Origin: Euryarchaeota archaeon UBA36
Lineage (GTDB): Archaea; Thermoplasmatota; Poseidoniia; Poseidoniales; Thalassarchaeaceae
Assembly: GCA_002496485.1 (NCBI GenBank)
Contig: DAJW01000061.1
Location: 16,099-26,083, forward strand
DNA length: 9,985 nucleotides
Direction: 5' to 3'
Shown here: piece by piece, positions 1 through 6,096 of the stretch
Layout of the letters: each line of letters opens with the position of its first letter
Position numbering within the stretch: position 1 is the stretch's first letter
Notes under the pieces: generated by a model
Database searches by the model: none
The model's input: only the letters and a program-made list of their open reading frames with translations
What the model was told of the DNA's origin: nothing
Translations under genes and position numbers: made by a program

Positions 1-281
1 GCTGAACATAGCCAAAAGGTAATCTCTGGAATTTCGTAAGGATGATTGGAAGTTACATATTTTACTAATTCATCTACATTATTTTTTGATGTCTTGATTT
101 GAATTTTCCATTCTTCTGAACTTTGTACAGAGTTTTCCCATTTGTATACGGAAGTTATTCTACTTCTCTGAATACATGATGCAAGACCTAGTTGCACTAT
201 TTTACTGGACCAATCTCCTATTAATGGCTCTATCCAATCCCCGGGAAGAGTGGTCTGAACAATCCATATCTCGTCTACCAT
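1..281 (-). CDS. cutA: CutA1-family divalent-cation tolerance protein, C-terminus cut by window edge
   Basis: This gene reads leftwards from an ATG at 281-279 and runs off the left edge after 93 whole codons. The protein begins MVDEIWIVQTT and shows the CutA1 hallmarks in order: a short beta strand, a Leu-Ala-Ser-Cys-Ile-Gln stretch (the family's usual 'LAACVN' region) near residues 36-41, a 'SVYKWENSVQ' segment near 46-55, an 'EWKIQIKTS' strand near 58-67, and the signature HPYEIPEI near 79-86. CutA1 proteins are small trimeric, ferredoxin-like-fold cytoplasmic proteins of about 105-115 residues, so only a short tail is missing. They are linked to copper/divalent metal tolerance, but their molecular role is unsettled. 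The frame stays open upstream of the ATG, and an in-frame TTG at 311-309 is a possible alternative start. I prefer the ATG because it gives the usual family N-terminus. It is divergent from the reductase gene at 362. Family assignment is firm; function is not. Confidence 0.9.
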   Translation of the reverse strand, partial: MVDEIWIVQTTLPGDWIEPLIGDWSSKIVQLGLASCIQRSRITSVYKWENSVQSSEEWKIQIKTSKNNVDELVKYVTSNHPYEIPEITFWLCS

Positions 282-330
282 ATTTCCATCGAAGGGGTAT
301 CTACGAATCAAATCAATGTATAGATTGAAT

Positions 331-340
331 GATATATACC
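331..340 (+). promoter_or_regulatory. Archaeal TATA-like box for the reductase gene, possibly bidirectional
   Basis: The stretch gatatatacc, with TATATA at 333-338, is centred about 26 bases before the ATG at 362. That is the spacing expected between an archaeal TATA box and the transcription start, so the mRNA would begin at or next to the ATG (leaderless). The ATG at 329 has no such box at the right distance, which is the main reason to choose 362 as start. Because TATATA is its own reverse complement, it could also direct leftward transcription towards cutA. Confidence 0.5.
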
Positions 341-361
341 CCATTCCTAGGATATGTAACT

Positions 362-1720
362 ATGGAAGTTTGGCAGGGTCCAATAGATACTGGAGATGTC
401 CCACCGAATGATTCACATTTCGATGTAATTGTTGTCGGTGGTGGACCTTCTGGTTCGGCTGCTGCAGCATATAATGCAATGAAAGGCTGTAAGGTTTTAC
501 TTATTGAGAAAGAAATTTGGCCTCGAGACAAAGTTTGCGGAGATGCAGTCGGAGGAAAATCTCTCAGTCACGTTAAGGAATTGGGAGTTTTGGACATGAT
601 TGAGTCGACTCCGCATGTTAGAGTTACTTCAATAATTTTTGGAAGCGCAAATGGAAACGAGGTGAAGGTTAATCTTCCAAAGGAAGCCTTTGAAAAGAAA
701 ATGTCTGGCTATGCATTGCCAAGAATTCAGTTTGATTATATGATGTTTAAGAAGGCTACAGAGATAGTTCTGGAAAATGGTGGATATGTAATTCAAGGAT
801 TCAGTGTCTTGGACGTAAAAGTAGAAGAAGAAGCGGTAGTAGGCATAGTTGGAAAATTTGGTGGGAAGAGTTCATCTGAATCGTTTCTTTCATACTCATC
901 TCCACTAACAATTGGAGCAGGTGGATATAATTGTCCGGTTGCAAAAACTATTACAGAAGATGTTCATAATGAGCCAATGCGGGACGATTTACATTATTGT
1001 GGAGCATATAGAGAATACTGGGAAAATGTAGAAGGTTTTGAAGGGGAAGAATGTCCAATTGAAATTCACTTTATAGGAGAAGTAAATCCTGGGTATTTTT
1101 GGCTATTTCCTGTCCAAGATGGAATTGTTAATGTGGGGATTGGAATGGTTATTGCTGAACAGCGTAAGCAAGAAGGAATGAGGAAATCCCTCAAACAGAT
1201 GCAGAAATGGGTAATTAATGAACATCCCAAATTAAAAAATAGATTTAAGAACGCAACAATTATTCCTGGATCGCAAAAAGGGTCTCAACTTCCGTTTGGT
1301 TCTCCAAGAAAAAATGCACCTTCATTTCAACCCAGAAGGTCTGCTATGGCAGGAGTAATGTGTGTTGGAGATTCAGCTAGCCTAGTGGATCCATTTACTG
1401 GAGAAGGAATCGGTAATGGAATGGTTTCTGCAAAACTTACTTCAAAATATTTTGATAAAGAAAAACATCAAGATGGTTTTCCAAACGAAGTTGGAGAAAT
1501 GTATATGAATGAACTGTGGGAAATTCTAGGTAAAGAACTCACAAATTCATACAGATTACAGAGATGGGCCAGGAATAAGAGATTGATGAATTGGTTTTTT
1601 GGCCGGGCATCAAAAAAGAAGGAATTATCTGATATGTTGACTGGGATGATAGCAGATAAGGAGGCCTCAACTAAGCTATGGAGTCCTTGGTTCCTGATTA
1701 AGGCCTTATTATTGCCATGA
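362..1720 (+). CDS. Geranylgeranyl-reductase-family FAD-dependent oxidoreductase
   Basis: A 452-residue flavoprotein starting at ATG 362; an in-frame ATG at 329 would add 11 residues, but promoter spacing favours 362. Seen in order: a short polar N-terminal tail, the Rossmann FAD motif DVIVVGGGPSGSAAA with GGGPSG at residues 26-31, an acidic ribose-binding Glu at 49, the family signature RDKVCGD with Cys59, the substrate-cavity motif PGYFWLFP at 243-250 followed by VNVGIGM, and the second FAD motif CVGDSASLVDPFTGEGIGNG with Gly-Asp at about 336-337. These match the geranylgeranyl reductase / digeranylgeranylglycerophospholipid reductase group. Such enzymes hydrogenate double bonds in isoprenoid chains of archaeal membrane lipids, or of quinones and chlorophyll side chains in other lineages. 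The exact substrate cannot be read from sequence. The C-terminus ends in a hydrophobic LIKALLLP, perhaps membrane-associated. The phosphatase gene follows after 9 bases, so the two are probably co-transcribed. Confidence 0.88.
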   Translation: MEVWQGPIDTGDVPPNDSHFDVIVVGGGPSGSAAAAYNAMKGCKVLLIEKEIWPRDKVCGDAVGGKSLSHVKELGVLDMIESTPHVRVTSIIFGSANGNEVKVNLPKEAFEKKMSGYALPRIQFDYMMFKKATEIVLENGGYVIQGFSVLDVKVEEEAVVGIVGKFGGKSSSESFLSYSSPLTIGAGGYNCPVAKTITEDVHNEPMRDDLHYCGAYREYWENVEGFEGEECPIEIHFIGEVNPGYFWLFPVQDGIVNVGIGMVIAEQRKQEGMRKSLKQMQKWVINEHPKLKNRFKNATIIPGSQKGSQLPFGSPRKNAPSFQPRRSAMAGVMCVGDSASLVDPFTGEGIGNGMVSAKLTSKYFDKEKHQDGFPNEVGEMYMNELWEILGKELTNSYRLQRWARNKRLMNWFFGRASKKKELSDMLTGMIADKEASTKLWSPWFLIKALLLP

Positions 1721-1729
1721 AGTGGAAGA

Positions 1730-2524
1730 ATGAATGGAATCACAGAATCATTAGATGGAATTGAAGTTGTTTTTCTAGACCTGGATGGTACTATTTATCT
1801 GGGGAATAATTTGATTACCGGGGCAAAAGACTTTCTTAAAAGGTTAAAACAGAGGGGTATAAAAATATTTTATCTTTCTAATAACTCAAGTAAATCAGTG
1901 TCTGAATATGTTGAAAAATTAAAAAAATTAGGAATTCAAGCTGGCGAAAAAGAAATTCTTCTATCAACCCATGATTTAATTTCTTGGCTCTTGAATAATA
2001 ATATTTCAGATACTTTCGTGGTAGGTACAAAGGGCATGAAATCGATGCTTGAGGAATCAGGAATAATTACTGAATCAAAAAATCCTGAATTTGTAGTATT
2101 AGGATATGATACCGAAGTAAATTATGAAAAACTAGCAAAAGCAAGTGTACATTTGCACAACGGGATTCCTTTAGTAGCAAGCCACCCTGATATGGTTTGT
2201 CCGTCACCCTTGGGTGGCTTGCCGGATTCAGGCGCATTCATGGCATTGTTTCAAGCCACAACTGGAGTTTCTGCTTCTCATACGTGTGGTAAACCAAATG
2301 CTGAAATGTTACTGCACAAGATCGAAGAATTAGGTGTCGAGCCAGAAAAATGTGCTATGGTTGGAGATAGGTTGTACACTGATATTGAAATGGCATCTCG
2401 GGCGGGAGTTAATGGAATCCTAGTTCTATCAGGAGAGGCTAAATTTGAAGATTTAGAAGATTCAGAAATTATCCCTTCTCTCATTGTAGATTCGGTAGAT
2501 AATTTATCACATAATCTCCATTAA
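1730..2524 (+). CDS. HAD-superfamily IIA (NagD-like) phosphatase
   Basis: A 264-residue cytoplasmic hydrolase with the full set of HAD motifs. Motif I is DLDGTIY with nucleophile Asp17 and acid/base Asp19; motif II is LSNNSS with Ser50; the motif III lysine is Lys188 in CGKPN; and motif IV is GDRLYTDI with Asp213 and Asp218 for Mg2+. The cap domain between motifs II and III and the SNNSS/GDxxxTDI forms are those of subclass IIA, the family of NagD, 4-nitrophenyl phosphatase and phosphoglycolate phosphatase. These remove phosphate from small metabolites such as nucleotides or sugar and glycolyl phosphates, and the physiological substrate is usually not predictable. It begins 9 bases after the reductase stop, with only a weak purine-rich stretch (gtggaag) before the ATG and no room for a promoter, so it is probably translated from the reductase mRNA. 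Length fits the family (about 250-270 residues). Confidence 0.9.
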   Translation: MNGITESLDGIEVVFLDLDGTIYLGNNLITGAKDFLKRLKQRGIKIFYLSNNSSKSVSEYVEKLKKLGIQAGEKEILLSTHDLISWLLNNNISDTFVVGTKGMKSMLEESGIITESKNPEFVVLGYDTEVNYEKLAKASVHLHNGIPLVASHPDMVCPSPLGGLPDSGAFMALFQATTGVSASHTCGKPNAEMLLHKIEELGVEPEKCAMVGDRLYTDIEMASRAGVNGILVLSGEAKFEDLEDSEIIPSLIVDSVDNLSHNLH

Positions 2525-2540
2525 GTGATTAGTGTATCTA

Positions 2541-2552
2541 GGATAATATACA
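2541..2552 (+). promoter_or_regulatory. TATA-like box for the RND transporter gene
   Basis: The sequence ggataatatac lies in the 49-base gap after the phosphatase gene and is centred about 26-27 bases before the TTG at 2574. This spacing predicts a leaderless transcript starting at or next to that TTG. It supports both a separate promoter for the transporter and the choice of a non-ATG start. Confidence 0.45.
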
Positions 2553-2573
2553 TCCATTCAAATACCAAAACAA

Positions 2574-4949
2574 TTGGTTTTTAATGTGGAAGGAGCTACA
2601 GACCCCGAAGTTTTCAGAGACAGATTATATTTTAAGACTGGAGAAATTGTATATGATAATGCTAAAATTGTTTTAGCATTTTCACTAATTCTTTGTATTT
2701 CATTAACAAGTTTGAGTTTTACCTTGGTTCCAAAATATGTTGAAGGGTATGGAGAAGGGGAGTTGGAATCAATATACGGGTGGGATGCAGTAACAGAAGG
2801 TTTCGCAGATGAGAATGAGAGTTCATTTGAACAGTTTTCAATATTATTCAATCATCCAGGCAAGACTGTCGATGATTTAGAAGTCATTTCTGCGATGGAA
2901 TCAACAATTAGTATATTAGAAAGTATTCCAGAAGTTGATTTAGATGTACCATGGGAAACTAATGAAGTCAACAGATCTGAATTAGTTAGTGAGACTGATA
3001 GTTCATGGTCTAGAATACATGTTGTTGTAAATTTAAACAGAGAAGAGTCTAAAAATTTACTAAAAGATGTTATTGATGATATCGTTCTTCCGTCAGACGC
3101 TCCAGAGGGTATGCAGAAGTTCATAACCGGAAACTTGGCAATAGATGTAACATTTGACTTGGTCCTAAAAGAGGAATTATTGGAAGCAGAATTGATTGCT
3201 GCACCTCTTACTTTGCTAATCTTAATGTTTGTTTTTGGGAGTCTAATTGCGGCACTTTTGCCGGTATTTGGTGGGATATATACTGTTGCAGCAGCAGCTG
3301 GAATAGTAACTGGATTGACTTTTATCTTTGATGATATCACGGTATATGCGATAAATATCGTCTCTTTGTTGGGAATTGGTTTGAGTGTTGACTATGCGCT
3401 GTTCATTGTTAACAGGTTCAGAGAAGAGTTGGGGAGGGGTCATGATACAAAAACTGCTTTGGCGATGACTAATGCGACTGCTGGAAGAGCAATACTATTT
3501 TCAGGCCTCACTGTAATAGCGGGACTTAGTGGGATGTTATTTTTCGATAATACTGGCCTACCTTCTCTAGGTTGGGGTGGAATTTGTGCTACCATTGTTG
3601 CATTGATATCCTCAGTGATTCTACTACCGTCTATTTTGGCACTTCTAGGAGATAAAATCAACATGATTAAGATTCCATTTGGTGCAAATACTGAAATAAA
3701 GGATGATGGGTTTTGGTCTTGGATTGCCAAGAATGTTATGGCTAGGCCTTTTGCTGTTCTATTACCAGCCGTGATTCTGCTTTTGGCAGCTGGATCTCCA
3801 TTTCTACAAGCAGAATGGGGAATAACTACTTACAAAGCTTTGAGTCCAGACAACGAAGCAAGAAATGGGATGGAGTTAACTGACGAAAAATGGCCATCGG
3901 ATGTAGGTAATACCGCACTTATTGTCTTTGAGATAGATGAAGAAGTTAATCCATTGGCTGAGCAGAATATTAGAGATTTATACGCCTATTCTAAGGAAAT
4001 ACTAGAGATTGATGGAGTTAATTATGTTTATTCTTATTCCCACTTCAACACATCGCTTAGTGAAGATGAAGTAGTTGCTTTTTGGGATAGGTCGGGAGAC
4101 GACCAATTATCCCAACAAGATGCGATGATGGTTGAATTACAAAGAAGTTATCACTATGATGCAACAATTGGTGATCAAGTAGTCTTACTTATTGTTGGGA
4201 TAGAAGGAGAGCAATCGAGTGAGAGATCTAGAGAGGTGGTTATGGATATCAGAGGAGTGCAAAATAAAAGTAATCAGTTTGGTGGTCCAGAAGAGGTTAA
4301 TGTTGCTGGATTGGCAGCTTATAATCAAGATATAGTAGATGCTGTAAATGAGAATTTACCTATTGCATTAGTATTTATCTTATTTTCTAGCTATATATTG
4401 ATATTTTTACAAGTTAGATCCGTTATTGTTCCATTAAAAGCTCTGGTGATGAATATTCTGTCTGTATGTGCATCATTTGGTCTTTTGGTGTGGATTTTTC
4501 AAGAAGGTAATGGAGCAGAATTACTCAATTTTACACCTCAGCCAATTGACCCAACCACACCAGTAATGATTTTTGCTATTTTGTTCGGACTCAGTATGGA
4601 TTACGAGGTTTTGATGCTTTCAAGAATACATGAAGAATGGGAGAGAACTGGAGATAACACTCAATCAGTAGCCGTTGGCCTACAAAAGAGTGGAAGAATA
4701 ATTACTTCTGCTGCTCTTGTGATGATTACAGTATTTGCTGCGTTTGGTCTATCATCTATTTCGCTTATGAAACAGTTTGGATTTATGCTAGCCTTGGGAG
4801 TATTTGTTGATGCGACGATTGTAAGGGCTTTGGTAGTTCCTTCTACCATGAGATTGATGGGAGAAATAAGTTGGTGGGCTCCCTCATGGTTAAAGAATGA
4901 TAATCCTCAGAATATATCTGATTTCCCTGCCAGTATTGAAGCTGAGTGA
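2574..4949 (+). CDS. MMPL/RND-superfamily membrane transporter with 12 predicted TM helices
   Basis: A 791-residue integral membrane protein with a twofold RND layout. TM1 is near 31-53, followed by an external loop of about 150 residues. TM2-6 span about 208-357 and TM7 about 391-411. A second external loop covers about 412-593, and TM8-12 about 594-756. The two proton-relay Asp-Tyr pairs typical of MmpL-type exporters are present: Asp273-Tyr274 in GLSVDYALF (TM4) and Asp676-Tyr677 in GLSMDYEVL (TM10). The tail WWAPSWL is also typical of the family. Known relatives move lipids, hydrophobic compounds or drugs across or out of the cytoplasmic membrane using the proton gradient; the cargo here is unknown. 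The chosen start is TTG 2574, placed at the right distance from a TATA-like box; GTG 2586 is the alternative. The second external loop holds an EF-hand-like segment at residues 505-516. It follows the phosphatase gene by 49 bases and precedes the SDR gene by 37. Confidence 0.88.
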   Translation: MVFNVEGATDPEVFRDRLYFKTGEIVYDNAKIVLAFSLILCISLTSLSFTLVPKYVEGYGEGELESIYGWDAVTEGFADENESSFEQFSILFNHPGKTVDDLEVISAMESTISILESIPEVDLDVPWETNEVNRSELVSETDSSWSRIHVVVNLNREESKNLLKDVIDDIVLPSDAPEGMQKFITGNLAIDVTFDLVLKEELLEAELIAAPLTLLILMFVFGSLIAALLPVFGGIYTVAAAAGIVTGLTFIFDDITVYAINIVSLLGIGLSVDYALFIVNRFREELGRGHDTKTALAMTNATAGRAILFSGLTVIAGLSGMLFFDNTGLPSLGWGGICATIVALISSVILLPSILALLGDKINMIKIPFGANTEIKDDGFWSWIAKNVMARPFAVLLPAVILLLAAGSPFLQAEWGITTYKALSPDNEARNGMELTDEKWPSDVGNTALIVFEIDEEVNPLAEQNIRDLYAYSKEILEIDGVNYVYSYSHFNTSLSEDEVVAFWDRSGDDQLSQQDAMMVELQRSYHYDATIGDQVVLLIVGIEGEQSSERSREVVMDIRGVQNKSNQFGGPEEVNVAGLAAYNQDIVDAVNENLPIALVFILFSSYILIFLQVRSVIVPLKALVMNILSVCASFGLLVWIFQEGNGAELLNFTPQPIDPTTPVMIFAILFGLSMDYEVLMLSRIHEEWERTGDNTQSVAVGLQKSGRIITSAALVMITVFAAFGLSSISLMKQFGFMLALGVFVDATIVRALVVPSTMRLMGEISWWAPSWLKNDNPQNISDFPASIEAE

Positions 4950-4972
4950 AGGGAAAGCTCAATTCATATTAG

Positions 4973-4979
4973 GGTGTGG
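4973..4979 (+). promoter_or_regulatory. Possible ribosome binding site for the SDR gene
   Basis: The stretch ggtgtgg includes GGTG, part of the extended Shine-Dalgarno complement, and ends about 7 bases before the ATG at 4987. It supports starting the SDR at 4987 and not at an upstream in-frame ATG at 4897, which would lie inside the transporter gene. No TATA box is found at the leaderless distance, so the gene is probably read from the transporter's mRNA. Confidence 0.3.
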
Positions 4980-4986
4980 TTGGTAT

Positions 4987-6021
4987 ATGATTACTCTAGT
5001 CACAGGGGCTAGTGGATACATCGGTACCCATGTTGTTGCTAATTTATTATCTAAAGGAATGGAAGTTCGTGCTACTGTTAGGGATTTATCTGATCCGGAA
5101 AGAGTAGCCCATCTAAAATCTCTAAAAGTGGCAGAAGGTGGAAGATTAGAAATTATTGAGATGGATGTTCTTGATGCAGACTCAGTAGAAGATGGTGTGA
5201 AGGGATGCTGTAATATTATTCATACTGCAGCAGTATTGACCTTTGGGGGTAGAATTACAGATCCTCAAAAGGAAGTTGTTAATCCGAGTGTGATAGGAAC
5301 AAAAAATATTCTCGATGCTATAGATAAGACCGGAAATGTAGAGTGTTTAGTTCATACTTCATCTGTGGCAGCAGTTAGACCTCAAAATTGGAAAAATGAT
5401 GAAATCTTAGATGAAAGTAGTTGGGCTGATGATGCAAAAATTAAAACTGATGCATACAGTTTGGCAAAATATAGTTCAGAGAGATTAGTCAGAGATTGGT
5501 TTGAAACTAAATCTAATAAAAAATTTAGAATGATTACAATAAATCCGTGTGTAGTTCTAGGTCCTATATTATCAAAGAGACATCTAAAAACTAGTCCGAG
5601 CATAGTTAAGATGTTAATAAACAATGAAATTCCCTTCACTATTCCAATCGATATTAGCGTAGTAGACGTACGTGATGTGGCTGAAGCTCATGTGAGATCA
5701 TTGACATTTGGAGAGAATGCAGGCCGATACTTGTTAGCTTCTGGTAATATGTGGCTAGGAGAGATTGCAAAAGAAATTAAAAATGATTACCCAAAATTAA
5801 AGATTCCTACAATCCAATTACCTTATCTTATCTCATTAGTTGCATCTATATTTAATTCTAAAATAACTTTTTCTTGGGCAAGAAAAAATCTAGGTAAAAG
5901 ACTAACCTGGGATTCTAGTTCTGCAGAAAATGATTTGGAAATGGATTGGATTTCTCCTAGAAATTCAATATTGGATACTGTAAAATCGATTATTGATAAT
6001 GATTGGGTTGAAGGGAGATAG
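4987..6021 (+). CDS. Extended SDR: NADP-dependent epimerase/dehydratase, dihydroflavonol-reductase-like
   Basis: A 344-residue cytoplasmic oxidoreductase. The protein starts MITLVTGASGYIG, putting the dinucleotide-binding TGxxGxxG at residues 6-13 where the extended SDR family has it; the longer in-frame start at 4897 would overlap the transporter by 53 bases and add an unrelated tail. Arg28 and Arg32 after beta-2 (VRATVRD) point to NADP(H), not NAD(H). The catalytic residues are a Ser at 125-126 (HTSSVAAV), with Tyr157 and Lys161 in YSLAKYSSE. The 'VRATVRDLSDPERVAHL' start and the 'VDVRDVAEAHV' motif are those of the dihydroflavonol-4-reductase / 3beta-hydroxysteroid dehydrogenase-like branch, which reduces carbonyls or oxidises alcohols on small or isoprenoid-like molecules. 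The true substrate is not readable from sequence. Downstream lies an AT-rich gap of 75 bases with an inverted repeat. Confidence 0.87.
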   Translation: MITLVTGASGYIGTHVVANLLSKGMEVRATVRDLSDPERVAHLKSLKVAEGGRLEIIEMDVLDADSVEDGVKGCCNIIHTAAVLTFGGRITDPQKEVVNPSVIGTKNILDAIDKTGNVECLVHTSSVAAVRPQNWKNDEILDESSWADDAKIKTDAYSLAKYSSERLVRDWFETKSNKKFRMITINPCVVLGPILSKRHLKTSPSIVKMLINNEIPFTIPIDISVVDVRDVAEAHVRSLTFGENAGRYLLASGNMWLGEIAKEIKNDYPKLKIPTIQLPYLISLVASIFNSKITFSWARKNLGKRLTWDSSSAENDLEMDWISPRNSILDTVKSIIDNDWVEGR

Positions 6022-6025
6022 GATT

Positions 6026-6058
6026 ACTCAATTTGTAAATTTATTAATATTATTGAGT
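6026..6058. repeat. Inverted repeat (7-bp arms) in the SDR-lipoprotein gap
   Basis: ACTCAAT at 6026-6032 is matched exactly in reverse complement by ATTGAGT at 6052-6058. The 19-base AT-rich centre contains taaatttattaatatt. It lies just behind the SDR stop and upstream of the lipoprotein gene. It could be a weak stem-loop ending the upstream transcript, an operator for a dimeric regulator, or a chance pairing in AT-rich DNA. The centre also contains TATA-like bases that could place a transcription start near 6070. Confidence 0.35.
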
Positions 6059-6065
6059 TGTAAAT

Positions 6066-6087
6066 GCGTATAACTGATGTAGGGGAG
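6066..6087 (+). promoter_or_regulatory. Start-deciding elements for the lipoprotein gene: TATA-like box and purine-rich site
   Basis: Two readings compete. The stretch cgtataactg is centred about 25-26 bases before the GTG at 6097 and would give a leaderless mRNA starting there. Alternatively, AGGGGAG at 6081-6087 is a good Shine-Dalgarno match 9 bases before that GTG, which would need a promoter further up, perhaps in the AT-rich block at 6036-6050. Both readings favour GTG 6097 over the in-frame ATG at 6103. Confidence 0.35.
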
Positions 6088-6096
6088 TATTAACCG

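Noticed and set aside
313..531. A leftward open frame of 72 codons upstream of cutA
   Set aside because: It overlaps the FAD-binding part of the reductase on the other strand, has no recognisable motif and is compositionally a shadow of that gene.
2852..3340. A leftward open frame of 162 codons inside the transporter gene
   Set aside because: It lies wholly antisense to a strongly supported RND gene and its product is low-complexity Ser/Thr/Ile/Lys-rich with no domain pattern.
4897..4986. A 30-residue N-terminal extension of the SDR from an upstream in-frame ATG
   Set aside because: It would overlap the transporter's coding end by 53 bases, and the family's N-terminus begins at MITLVTGASG, which is ATG 4987.
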